From Anaeroglomus sp964550565 (GTDB lineage: Bacteria; Planctomycetota; Phycisphaerae; Sedimentisphaerales; Anaerohalosphaeraceae), in assembly GCA_964550565.1 (NCBI GenBank), contig CAZKAI010000003.1, positions 7,500-71,499 on the forward strand: a stretch of DNA of 64,000 nucleotides, read 5' to 3'. The first letter of the stretch is position 1; every line of letters starts with the position of its first letter. Shown in pieces: positions 18,665 to 26,564 of this stretch. The translations under genes were made by a program, and so were the position numbers. Below the pieces are notes generated by a model. The model saw only the letters and a list, made by a program, of their open reading frames with translations, was not told where the DNA came from and searched no databases.

Positions 18665-19296
18665 TTTCTGCTCAGCATCCAGACGGAGGCGATGATGCTG
18701 ATATCCGCGGCCAGATGCATGATATAGGGAATTGCCAGGCCGCGGTTAATCTGCTTAAGATATCGAAACAGCCATGAGACGCCGGACAGAAAGCCAATCG
18801 CGGCAATCACATACACTGGTTTTAAAATCAGGGCCAGGGCCAGTCCATGGTATCCGGCAAAGACCAGGTCGATGAACGCAGGTTTGCTATATGAGGGATT
18901 CCAGCACTCCCGCCAGAATAACTCTTCGAGTATCGGGTTGACGAGGATTGAATAGACTGCAAACAGGCCGCCGGCGAATCCATCCAGTTTATAGGTGTGA
19001 AGAACCGTCAGCAAATCCACCGTATCTGTTTTGGCATGAGGCCAAAACCAATAGATGAGAAGGCCGCATAGCAGGGCGGGGAATCCAAGTAGAAAAGCCT
19101 GAGACCCGGAAAAGCCTTTTTTTATTTCCGAGACCATGGTCCTGTTCACAATGCAGACACACAGGGCAAGGATTGCATGGTATAACAAAATTGCGATCCA
19201 TGCATTATGAAACAGAAAAACCCCCACGATCACGGCACCATAAGGGCTGAACAGGCCGAGCGTTTTTATCCGGCGATGGGACGCTAAGTGAGGCAT
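18661..19296 (-). CDS. CPBP-family intramembrane protease-like protein
   Basis: A 211-residue membrane protein with about six hydrophobic helices. All three CPBP (Abi) motifs are present: EELFWRE (EExxxR), FAGYH (FxxxH) and HLAAD (HxxxD). The active-site set is therefore complete for a type II CAAX-prenyl-endopeptidase-like glutamic protease. The ATG shares one base with the stop of the debranching enzyme gene (TAATG), so it is translated from the glycogen operon. Its substrate is unknown and its link to glycogen is positional only. Confidence 0.82.
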   Translation of the reverse strand: MPHLASHRRIKTLGLFSPYGAVIVGVFLFHNAWIAILLYHAILALCVCIVNRTMVSEIKKGFSGSQAFLLGFPALLCGLLIYWFWPHAKTDTVDLLTVLHTYKLDGFAGGLFAVYSILVNPILEELFWRECWNPSYSKPAFIDLVFAGYHGLALALILKPVYVIAAIGFLSGVSWLFRYLKQINRGLAIPYIMHLAADISIIASVWMLSRN

Positions 19297-21380
19297 TATT
19301 TGCTTTTGTGAATCAGCATCCAGGCCCGCAGGACTTCGGCTACGCTCCATGCCTGGGCAAAACAGCCTTTGGGTTTCTGCGGCGGATCACCGTCAAAGAC
19401 CTCGCTGATACTGCCGATGCAGCCGTCCTCGATAAAATGCGTCAGGAGCGGTTCCAGGAATTTATCGGCCTGGCGTTTGGCTTCCGGCGTGAAACTGTTG
19501 ATACGCAAATACGCCTCGACAAAAGGCCCGATCAGCCACGCCCAGACGGTTCCCTGATGATAGGCCGAATCCCGCTCAAAAGGGCCGCCTTCGTAACGGG
19601 GAACGTATCGACTGTCCGTGGGGCTGAGGCTTCGCAGGCCGTGCGGGGTCAGAAGATGGTCCTGTACTACCTGAACGACTTTTTGCTGCTGCGCTTTGGT
19701 CAGCGGTGAATACGGCAGACTGACGGCCAGTATCTGATTGGGTCGGATGCTGGCATCTTCGGTTCCATCCGGGAGGATGCAGTCGAACAGGCAATTGTAT
19801 TTTTCATTCCAGAATATTCTTGAAAAGCTTTTCTGAACCTCTTCGGCCAGGGTGTGATAGAAGGCCGTCTGCTCGATGTTTTTATCCTGATAATAACATT
19901 CCAGATTTCGCAGGGCGTTGTACCACAGGGCGTTAATCTCGACGGACTTGCCGTAGCGGGGTGTAAATACAACACCGTTGCATTTGGCGTCCATCCAGGT
20001 GAGCTGGGTATCGGCGTTTCCGGCTGAGATCAGGTTGTCCTTGTCGGCATGAATATCAAAGCGTGTTCCTCGCCGGTAGGAATCCACGATCCATTTAATG
20101 GCCGGAAGGAGTTTGCCGCTGAAAGTCTGGCGATCATCGGTGGCTCGCAAATAGGCAAAGGCGGCGTGCACAAACCACATCGAGGCATCGACGCTGTTAT
20201 AATGGGCGCCGTGGCCATAATCGTCAAAACGGTTTGGAATCATGCCTTCGCTGACGGCTTTGGCAAAGGTTTGCAGCACGCCGGCAGCGGTCTGGTTTTG
20301 TCCGGTACACAGGCACAGACCTTCCAGGGCAATGAAGGTATCCCGGCCCCAGTCGAGGAACCACGGATAACCCGCAATAATTGTCGGGGTTGGGCGATCA
20401 CCGATATTCCGCTCCACCACAAACTGGCCGGCGGAAATAAACAGTTGGCTGCAGATGGGGTCGGCTGTATCGGCTTTTTTGAGCAGTTCTTTCTGTTTGA
20501 GCTGCAGACTATCGATAACAATATCGATGTCCATCTGATCCAGGTTGTTATTGGACTCCAGGTCGTCGGTAAATGCCGCCCAGAATGTCAGTCGGCAGGG
20601 CTTGTCAATTCGCCGCGTGAATACACCCGGCGACCAGAGGTCTTCAAAACAATCCTGGCCGCGGCGCTGTTCCTGGCGATAGAAAAACCGTCGCCACCAC
20701 TGAGGCTGCTGTTCGAAACGAGTCAAATCGCAATGCAGCAGCAGTTTGCCGTTGGGGTCGCTGTCGTTTTGAATGGCGATTTCCTGGTCATTCCACACGG
20801 AATAGAGATGTATGGATTCATTTTGGAGACTGTGGAAATCCCGCATCGAAGCAAAGGGCCTGATGGAAAAATCAAATGCTTCTTTGACTTCAGTGAAGGT
20901 ATAGGTCAGGGCTATTGTATCACTGTCCGGCAGAAGATACAGCGACCGGGTCAGGGCTGCAAAGTCCATGCGGTAATCCCAGTGAACACCGATATCCTTT
21001 CGAAAGGCGGTCAGATATTGATATCCCTGCGGATGAAATGCCTTATCAAACTCAAAGCAGCTGAACGAGAATTCCTGTCCGTTACCGCGATGCATGGTTT
21101 CCAGGCAGGTTGCCAGCGATTTGATGCGGTTGGCAGGGGGGGTGCGGGATCCAATCAGCAGGGCATGATAGCGGCGGGTATTGCAGCCGGCCACGGTGCT
21201 GCTGGAAAAGCCGGCCCGACTGTTAGTCAGCAGCCATTCACGCTCAACCAAAAGCTCCAGCGGGGAGTTCTTGAGGTTGAACTCAATAGTCGTACCTTGT
21301 ACGTGTTTAGTTGTTTTGGTCATAAATTCGAAAGCTCTATTGCGAAATTCAAATACGGCATCACTATTCAACGGGGTCAT
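19296..21380 (-). CDS. Glycogen debranching enzyme (amylo-alpha-1,6-glucosidase, GH133)
   Basis: Hydrolyses alpha-1,6 branches of glycogen. The N-terminal domain carries LLTNSRAGFSSSTVAGCNTRRYHALLI, as in bacterial and archaeal GDE. The C-terminal (alpha/alpha)6 barrel contains PWFLDWGRDTFIALEGL (near residue 350), GNADTQLTWMDAK, and the end motif YHQGTVWAWLIGPFVEAYL. At about 694 residues it has full family length. The start is uncertain: ATG 21380 overlaps the upstream gene by 17 bases, ATG 21323 would avoid the overlap, and GTG 21413 is also possible. Confidence 0.9.
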   Translation of the reverse strand: MTPLNSDAVFEFRNRAFEFMTKTTKHVQGTTIEFNLKNSPLELLVEREWLLTNSRAGFSSSTVAGCNTRRYHALLIGSRTPPANRIKSLATCLETMHRGNGQEFSFSCFEFDKAFHPQGYQYLTAFRKDIGVHWDYRMDFAALTRSLYLLPDSDTIALTYTFTEVKEAFDFSIRPFASMRDFHSLQNESIHLYSVWNDQEIAIQNDSDPNGKLLLHCDLTRFEQQPQWWRRFFYRQEQRRGQDCFEDLWSPGVFTRRIDKPCRLTFWAAFTDDLESNNNLDQMDIDIVIDSLQLKQKELLKKADTADPICSQLFISAGQFVVERNIGDRPTPTIIAGYPWFLDWGRDTFIALEGLCLCTGQNQTAAGVLQTFAKAVSEGMIPNRFDDYGHGAHYNSVDASMWFVHAAFAYLRATDDRQTFSGKLLPAIKWIVDSYRRGTRFDIHADKDNLISAGNADTQLTWMDAKCNGVVFTPRYGKSVEINALWYNALRNLECYYQDKNIEQTAFYHTLAEEVQKSFSRIFWNEKYNCLFDCILPDGTEDASIRPNQILAVSLPYSPLTKAQQQKVVQVVQDHLLTPHGLRSLSPTDSRYVPRYEGGPFERDSAYHQGTVWAWLIGPFVEAYLRINSFTPEAKRQADKFLEPLLTHFIEDGCIGSISEVFDGDPPQKPKGCFAQAWSVAEVLRAWMLIHKSK

Positions 21381-22581
21381 TGCTGGGCGTTTGCCCCGGC
21401 AATGCCTGTTCACAGCGAGCCTTGAGATTATTCAGTACATTCATATAATTGATGTAGGAGTCATACGGCGAATCATAGGGGTTGAAGTATTTATGCACAT
21501 CGCCGTCGGCGAAATATTTGGTACACATGTAATAAAAGTGATCGGAGGTCTGCAGCTTTCTCCAGTCCGCCAGAAGCTGATCATCCCGGGTCTGCTTGAC
21601 CATCTTTTCAAGACGATATACCTCATGCAGGGCGTTGGACTGCATGGCATTGCCAAGCCATGCCGACAAATCCCGTTCGGTATCGGCCCAACTGATGATA
21701 TGCGGCACATCAACGACGTCCATGGCCGGGTACGCATCCGCTACTTCGCTGGGGGTTTTGAAATCATTGTCCGAATGACTGAGTACTTCCCGGGGTAGAT
21801 GCGCCATAAAATCGAATATGCCGGTATCCTGCCATTGGTGCTCACCGAATGTTTCATAGTCCATGAACAGATTGACGACCTGGCCGTTGCCATTGATGCG
21901 GTTGACCCAGGAAGCGAATTTGTTGGCCATCAGGGGGTATTCGTTCCACTGCCGATTGCTGAAGCGAAATGCGATATCGTCGCTGAGCGAATAATTTTTG
22001 AGCAGCAGCTTGAGATTCTTGCAGTTTGGGGGGCGATAGACAAAATTGCTGTTGCGATGGCCCAGGACATGGTCGGCGCCTTCGGTGATCACGGCGTCAA
22101 ATTTACCCATGGCCTCTATGGTCTCGGCAAGCTGATTGTTGTAAATCAGCTCGGTATTGCGGAAGACCCGCGGTGTCTGGCCGAAGAGCTTTTGAATCAA
22201 CTGCATCTGCATGTTGACCTGTTCAATGAATTCCTGGCGGGCGTACAGAAAACTGAGACTATGATAATAAGTTTCAGCCAGAAATTCCACGCAGCCGGTC
22301 TGTGCCAGGGCGTCAAAGGTGCTCATGACCTCGGGACAAAACTGCTGAAATTGCTCCAGTACCACCCCGGTCAGGCTGAAAGCGACTTTAAAGCGACCTT
22401 CATACCGGCGGATGACATCCAGCAAGAGCCGATTCGTAGGCAGATAGCACTTGTTGGCTACTTTACGACAGATCGACGCATTTCGGAAATCATCGAAATA
22501 ATTCGGCGTCTTATCGAATATCGTATAATGCCTGAGTCGAAAAGGCTGATGAACTTGAAAGTAGAAACAAACCGACGGCAT
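21364..22581 (-). CDS. Glycoside hydrolase family 57 (alpha-amylase type)
   Basis: Acts on alpha-1,4 glucans. The N-terminus VCFYFQVHQPFRLRHY is the GH57 opening motif. The likely nucleophile Glu lies in FRNTELIYNN (near residue 143) and the acid/base Asp in LFMDYETFGEHQ (near 240). At 405 residues it is the catalytic domain alone, without a carbohydrate-binding module or signal peptide, so it acts in the cytoplasm. It stands between the synthase and the debranching enzyme, which suggests glycogen trimming or malto-oligosaccharide turnover. Confidence 0.9.
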   Translation of the reverse strand: MPSVCFYFQVHQPFRLRHYTIFDKTPNYFDDFRNASICRKVANKCYLPTNRLLLDVIRRYEGRFKVAFSLTGVVLEQFQQFCPEVMSTFDALAQTGCVEFLAETYYHSLSFLYARQEFIEQVNMQMQLIQKLFGQTPRVFRNTELIYNNQLAETIEAMGKFDAVITEGADHVLGHRNSNFVYRPPNCKNLKLLLKNYSLSDDIAFRFSNRQWNEYPLMANKFASWVNRINGNGQVVNLFMDYETFGEHQWQDTGIFDFMAHLPREVLSHSDNDFKTPSEVADAYPAMDVVDVPHIISWADTERDLSAWLGNAMQSNALHEVYRLEKMVKQTRDDQLLADWRKLQTSDHFYYMCTKYFADGDVHKYFNPYDSPYDSYINYMNVLNNLKARCEQALPGQTPSNDPVE

Positions 22582-22608
22582 AACAATCCTTATTGTCCGG
22601 CAGGGCGA

Positions 22609-23961
22609 TTAGCCTCCCTGCGTCATCTCCTGATACACTTTTATACATTTCCGGGCGGCATCGGACCATCTCAGCTTGCGAACCTCGAAATTGCCGTGTT
22701 CACGCAGGGTTAACTGCAGCGGAGGGTATTTGAGCACCGCCAGAATTTTATTGGCCATTTCGTTGATGTCCCAGAAATCGACTTTTAATACATGATGCAG
22801 CACTTCGGCGACACCGCTTTGCTTGCTGATGAGCACCGGAACATCATAATTCAGGGCTTCCAGCGGGGCGATGCCGAAGGGTTCCGATACGGACGGCATG
22901 ACATATAAATCCGCCATCTGAAAGACTTTCTGGACATCTTTACCGTGGAGGAACCCCGTAAACAGCACTTTGCCGCCGATGCCCATTTGGGTTGCCATTT
23001 CGATCATGCGGTGCATCATATCGCCGGAACCGGCCATGACGAATTTGACATTATCCATGATCTCCAGGACCTTGCGGGCGGACATCAGGAAATATTCCGG
23101 GCCTTTCTGCATGGTAATGCGGCCGAGGAACAGGACAATCTTTTCATCGCTGCGGATGCCGATTTTATTATATTGCGAGGCGTCACCGTTACGCTCGACA
23201 CCATTGTAAACGACTTCAACTTTGTCCCCGGTGATGCCGTAACGGGCCAGAATGATGTTGCGGGTCATGTGGCTTACGGCGATAATCTTGCGGGCAGCGT
23301 GCATTCCCCGGCGTTCAATATCGTAAATCATCGGATTGACATGCTCGCCGCTGCGGTCATATTCTGTGGAATGTACATGGATAACCAGGGGTTTGCCGGA
23401 TATCGCGGCCACGGCAATACCGGCCGGATAAGTCATCCAGTCATGAGCATGTATCACATCGAATTGTTCCTGCATAGCCAGTCGAACCGCAGAGGCGGCA
23501 TAGCGATGCACTTCGGTGTACATGTCGCCGCTGTAATGGCCGGGCTGGCCCATGGCGCTGGGTTCCTGGCTGAGCCAGTGGCGAACCTCTTCCATGCCGT
23601 TAATCGCTTTAAACTGCTCCTGCGTCGCTTTTTGATGGATAAGCTGTTCAATCTGCTGTTGATATACCTGCGGCGTTGCATAGGGCTGCAGAGCTGAATT
23701 AATGGCATGAAATGTGACGTGTTTCAGCTCTTTTTGTACAAAACTTGTCGCTATTTGTGTTGATGTGACCGTTTGCGGTTTAACCTGCAGGGGTGTCAGC
23801 ATGCGTACATGATTGTTCGCGGTTTGCTGAAATGGTTTGGGAAGAACGAACACAACTTCCACGCCCAGATCGCTCATCGCCCTGGTCAATCCGTGACAAG
23901 CTGTTCCGAGGCCACCACTGATAAACGGTGGAAACTCCCAGCCGAGCATGAACACTTTCAT
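22609..23961 (-). CDS. GT4-family glycogen/starch synthase-like glycosyltransferase
   Basis: Predicted to extend alpha-1,4-glucan from a nucleotide sugar. The N-terminal lobe carries GWEFPPFISGGLGTACHGL, the synthase-like donor loop. The C-terminal GT-B lobe carries VLFLGRITMQKGPEYFL and the sugar-nucleotide motif MPSVSEPFGIAPLEAL with the ExxxxxxxE spacing. At 450 residues it has typical length. It is the first gene of the operon GT4-GH57-GDE-CPBP. UDP- versus ADP-glucose cannot be told from sequence. Confidence 0.85.
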   Translation of the reverse strand: MKVFMLGWEFPPFISGGLGTACHGLTRAMSDLGVEVVFVLPKPFQQTANNHVRMLTPLQVKPQTVTSTQIATSFVQKELKHVTFHAINSALQPYATPQVYQQQIEQLIHQKATQEQFKAINGMEEVRHWLSQEPSAMGQPGHYSGDMYTEVHRYAASAVRLAMQEQFDVIHAHDWMTYPAGIAVAAISGKPLVIHVHSTEYDRSGEHVNPMIYDIERRGMHAARKIIAVSHMTRNIILARYGITGDKVEVVYNGVERNGDASQYNKIGIRSDEKIVLFLGRITMQKGPEYFLMSARKVLEIMDNVKFVMAGSGDMMHRMIEMATQMGIGGKVLFTGFLHGKDVQKVFQMADLYVMPSVSEPFGIAPLEALNYDVPVLISKQSGVAEVLHHVLKVDFWDINEMANKILAVLKYPPLQLTLREHGNFEVRKLRWSDAARKCIKVYQEMTQGG

Positions 23962-24302
23962 AGCTTAACCCCGATTAGCCTCAATGCCTTATTTTTATGT
24001 GAAAATTCCATTTTTCAGCCAGAGCTCAAGACATAAAATGTCATTTTTGTTTAATAGTGCTATTATAAGGGGGCTTTGATGAAGCGTCTATAAATTTTTT
24101 GTGAAAATATTAAATGATTGTATCGGAAGTCGCAGAATATAATACTATGTTAATAGATAATGTATATATATTAATATGTATAATCAATACAAACCTGAAA
24201 TGAATTTTCGTTCAATAAGAAAAAGACCGTTCCTTTCGAAACGGCCTCTTTCTGTTGAGTCATGTCTGACGAGCCTGCAAAGAGGACCGTCAAAAACCCC
24301 GA
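23962..24302. other. AT-rich intergenic region between GT4 and histone genes
   Basis: 341 bases without a credible reading frame. It should hold the promoter of the glycogen operon (leftward) and, at its right end, the terminator of the histone gene. The stretch around 24100-24190 is almost only A and T. I see no RNA gene. Confidence 0.5.
24213..24251 (-). terminator. Intrinsic terminator of the histone-like gene
   Basis: On the minus strand AAAGA-gg-CCGTT pairs with AACGG-TCTTT (a two-base bulge in one arm), followed by TTTTCTTATT. It lies about 50 bases downstream of the stop. Confidence 0.6.
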
Positions 24303-24518
24303 TTACATATCCTGGGGCTTCAGGGTGCTGCGTTTGTTGGCCTGAGTGCGGGCCAGGGCGGCATCCAGCATCGCATAGATGCATTCATTCAGCGCCGGAA
24401 GTGCTTCCGAAGAAGTCATCATGCCTTTGCTTTTGACATAGGCTTTGACTTTGCTGGCGACGACCAGCATTTCTTTTTCTTTCTTGGCGCTCTTTGCTGC
24501 GGCTTTTTTCTTTGCCAT
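24303..24518 (-). CDS. Bacterial histone-fold protein (Bd0055-like)
   Basis: A 71-residue basic protein. An Ala/Lys tail (MAKKKAAAKSAKKEKE) is followed by a single histone fold. Helix 1 is VVASKVKAYVKSKG. Helix 2 is the long SSEALPALNECIYAMLDAALA. The ANKRSTLKPQDM ending matches the 'R-x-T-x-x-x-D' loop 2 and the start of a very short helix 3. Known short bacterial histones such as Bdellovibrio Bd0055 have this layout and bind DNA as dimers. Loop residues Lys/Arg/Thr that would touch DNA are present. The start is fixed by GGAGGT 8 bases upstream. The gene is monocistronic with its own terminator. The family call is from memory of the pattern. Confidence 0.72.
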   Translation of the reverse strand: MAKKKAAAKSAKKEKEMLVVASKVKAYVKSKGMMTSSEALPALNECIYAMLDAALARTQANKRSTLKPQDM

Positions 24519-24824
24519 TTGTGTTTACCTCCATGTTAAGTGGTTCCAATAATATCGCCTGATTCAGGCGTAAAACGCAATCCTTGTGCGTATTTTGTGA
24601 ATCTCCGGGATGAAAAGCAACAAAAATATTTGAAAAAAACACAAAATTTTGCATTCGGAGGCCTTATAACAGCAAAATATCATTTTTGCCGGGCTGTTTT
24701 TGGTGTTTCCATCGTAAATTTTGATTCCAAAGGGCTGTTTCACGTTAACCCGCCCCCACAAATTACCGAAAAAACCTGCGTCTGATGCATTGTTTTGAGC
24801 TTCAGAAGTCAAGAAAGGCTGATT
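24519..24824. other. AT-rich intergenic region upstream of the histone gene
   Basis: 306 bases between divergent genes. Apart from the palindrome at 24556-24570, it contains long A and T tracts (for example near 24630-24655) and no plausible gene. It must hold the promoter of the histone gene (leftward) and that of the DUF2007-like gene (rightward). Confidence 0.5.
24556..24570. promoter_or_regulatory. 15-bp palindrome in the histone 5' leader
   Basis: CGCCTGATTCAGGCG is a perfect 7+7 bp palindrome with one central base, about 40 bases upstream of the histone ATG. It stands out in an AT-rich region. It could be a repressor operator or a small mRNA hairpin. Confidence 0.45.
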
Positions 24825-25136
24825 ATGGGAAGACCCAAAAAACTGCTGGAGACTCCGCCGGACCTCAAGAATTTAGTCACGGTGGCGTTTGCCGAAGACA
24901 TGGAACTGGCTGAACAATATAAGCGGCAATTGCTCGAGAACAGCATACCGGCCGCGATTGAGCCGCTTTCCGACACAAAAAAGATGCCCATGGCAGAGGT
25001 TGCTGTCATGGTTCCGGAAGAATTCCTTGAACAGGCGTATACGTTCCTGGCCCGCCAGGCCGCCTGTGATGATTTCTTCGATATGGTCTTTGGCTCGGAT
25101 GGCCAGACCAGTGAACAGTGGGATGATGAAGACTAA
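24825..25136 (+). CDS. DUF2007-like small protein
   Basis: A 103-residue acidic protein. The core VAFAEDMELAEQYKRQLLENSIPAAIEP, then VAVMVPEEFLEQAYTFLA, matches the ferredoxin-like pattern of DUF2007 ('putative signal transducing protein'), in which two beta-alpha-beta halves surround a ligand pocket of unknown role. It ends in an acidic tail DDED. ATG 24825 has AAAGG 6 bases upstream. The next gene follows after 41 bases, so the two may form an operon. Confidence 0.65.
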   Translation: MGRPKKLLETPPDLKNLVTVAFAEDMELAEQYKRQLLENSIPAAIEPLSDTKKMPMAEVAVMVPEEFLEQAYTFLARQAACDDFFDMVFGSDGQTSEQWDDED

Positions 25137-25177
25137 TACGTTTTAGAAAATTGGAAACCTTTAACTACGGGTGCAGA

Positions 25178-25522
25178 ATGACAGAACAGAAAGACACGAC
25201 GACCGGCGACCAGGAAGAACGTCGCGGATTTATTGAACGCAGGAAAAATGTGGTGGATCGCCGTCTTGGCCTGGATCGGCGAAGAGGCCCCGGGCATCGC
25301 AGGACAGAGGAGCGACGCAGTGCCGAAGAAGGCGAAATGAGCGAAGAACAGTTTGAATTTCTGATGGCCATTGACCAGTATAAGCGGGCCAATCAGAGAC
25401 CTTTTCCCGCCTGGACGGAGGTGTTGGAAGTTCTCAAGGCACTGGGCTATCGCAAGGTTGCAGAGCCGCAATCGCTGGAGTCATTCCGCAAACAGGATAA
25501 GGAACAGCCTGTCCACGTTTAA
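25178..25522 (+). CDS. Hypothetical Arg/Glu-rich protein
   Basis: A 114-residue soluble protein I do not recognise. The first half is a run of Arg/Glu/Asp (ERRGFIERRKNVVDRRLGLD, then RRRGPGHRRTEERR). Its repeated 'ERR/DRR' spacing resembles low-complexity RNA- or membrane-binding segments. The second half is a compact helical unit (EEQFEFLMAIDQYKR then FPAWTEVLEVLKALGYRKV) that could be a small winged-helix-like module. The start is ATG 25178; the ribosome-binding site is weak. It ends just before a bidirectional terminator. Confidence 0.6.
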   Translation: MTEQKDTTTGDQEERRGFIERRKNVVDRRLGLDRRRGPGHRRTEERRSAEEGEMSEEQFEFLMAIDQYKRANQRPFPAWTEVLEVLKALGYRKVAEPQSLESFRKQDKEQPVHV

Positions 25523-25543
25523 GACTGAAAATTCCACAAAATA

Positions 25544-25580
25544 AACGGCCGCCCAGTATTGCTGGAGCGGCCGTTTTTAT
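25544..25580. terminator. Bidirectional intrinsic terminator between the small-gene pair and the trp operon
   Basis: AACGGCCGC and GCGGCCGTT flank an inner CCAG/CTGG pair with loop TATTG. TTTTTAT follows on the plus strand and TTATTTT on the minus strand, so it can end both convergent units. Confidence 0.85.
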
Positions 25581-25602
25581 TGGTCTGGACGGTGTTCACT
25601 GT

Positions 25603-26555
25603 CTATACCTTTGTCAGTGTTTCCTGAACCGAAGCAGTAAACTCTGCGACCTGACGTTTCATCTGGGCGGGATTGCCGAGGTTGTCTTCGATTATTTTCA
25701 CCANNNNNNNNNNNNNNNNNNNNNNNNNNNNNNNNNNNNNNNNNNNNNNNNNNNNNNNNNNNNNNNNNNNNNNNNNNNNNNNNNNNNNNNNNNNNNNNNN
25801 NNNACCTGACGTTTCATCTGGGCGGGATTGCCGAGGTTGTCTTCGATTATTTTCACCACGCGGGAGCCGATAATCACCCCGTCGGCGCCGGCAGAAGCCA
25901 CCTCGGCAGCATGTTCGGCGGAACTGATGCCGAAACCGACACAAACCGGTTTATCGGTCAGGGCCTTTAGTCTGGCAACAAGGGGTTTGACGGCTCCGGA
26001 CAATGCATTTCGCTGTCCCGTCGTTCCCAGCAGGGAGACGGTATAGATAAACCCCGTAGTTTTGTCTGCAATCTGTTTAAGCCGCTGATCGGGCGTGTTG
26101 GGGGTAACCATAAATACGGTTTCCAGTCCTGCAGACAGGGCGGCAGGGGCGATTTCATCGGCATCATCAATGCTGATGTCCGCAACAAGGACGCTGGTCC
26201 CGCCGGCATGTTTGAAGTCCTTGAAAAACTGCTCTACCCCGTAATGGTAAATCAGGTTATAATAAACCAATAATCCAATGGGAATGGCTTTATAGGTTGT
26301 GATTTGAGCTATCAAATCAAGTGCTTTTTTGGGTGTCATTCCCGCCTGCAGGGCTCGAATATCGGCTTTCTGGATGGTCGGGCCATCGGCAATGGGGTCG
26401 GAAAAGGGAATTCCCAGCTCGAGAATATCCGCTCCTGCGTCAATGGATGTTTTAATCAACTCCAGGCTGGTTTTCTCGTCCGGGTCACCAAGTACAAAGA
26501 AAGGAATCAATGCCGCCCGGTTTAATTGGTCGAAAATGGTCTTGTATGAAGTCAT
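25603..26555 (-). CDS. trpA: Tryptophan synthase alpha chain (split by an assembly gap)
   Basis: Cleaves indole-3-glycerol phosphate to indole. The N-terminal half has ILELGIPFSDPIADGPTIQ, with the catalytic Glu and Asp. Later come VADISIDDADEIAP, YTVSLLGTTGQR and VCVGFGISSAEH, the phosphate-binding end. A 100-N gap at 25704-25803 lies near the C-terminus and is flanked by the same 55 bases. Removing the gap and one copy joins the two parts in frame into a 265-residue protein, the usual TrpA length, so the gene is probably intact in the genome. Last gene of the trp operon, 9 bases after trpB. Confidence 0.93.
25649..25703. repeat. 55-bp copy left of the trpA gap
   Basis: Identical to 25804-25858. 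The two copies flank exactly 100 N and encode the same TrpA residues, so this is best read as an unmerged contig-end overlap. Confidence 0.9.
25704..25803. other. Assembly gap (100 N) in trpA
   Basis: Scaffold filler of fixed length. The duplicated flanks show that the real distance is probably minus 55 bases, that is, no sequence is missing. Confidence 0.95.
25804..25858. repeat. 55-bp copy right of the trpA gap
   Basis: Second copy of 25649-25703, identical over all 55 bases. Confidence 0.9.
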
Positions 26556-26564
26556 AATCCTGCC

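Noticed and set aside
24540..24785. 81-codon frame upstream of the DUF2007-like gene
   Set aside because: Low complexity, no ribosome-binding site, lies over the promoter region of the histone gene.
25603..26555. trpA as a pseudogene or with an internal duplication
   Set aside because: The duplicated 55 bases flank an N gap exactly; merging restores a normal-length gene.
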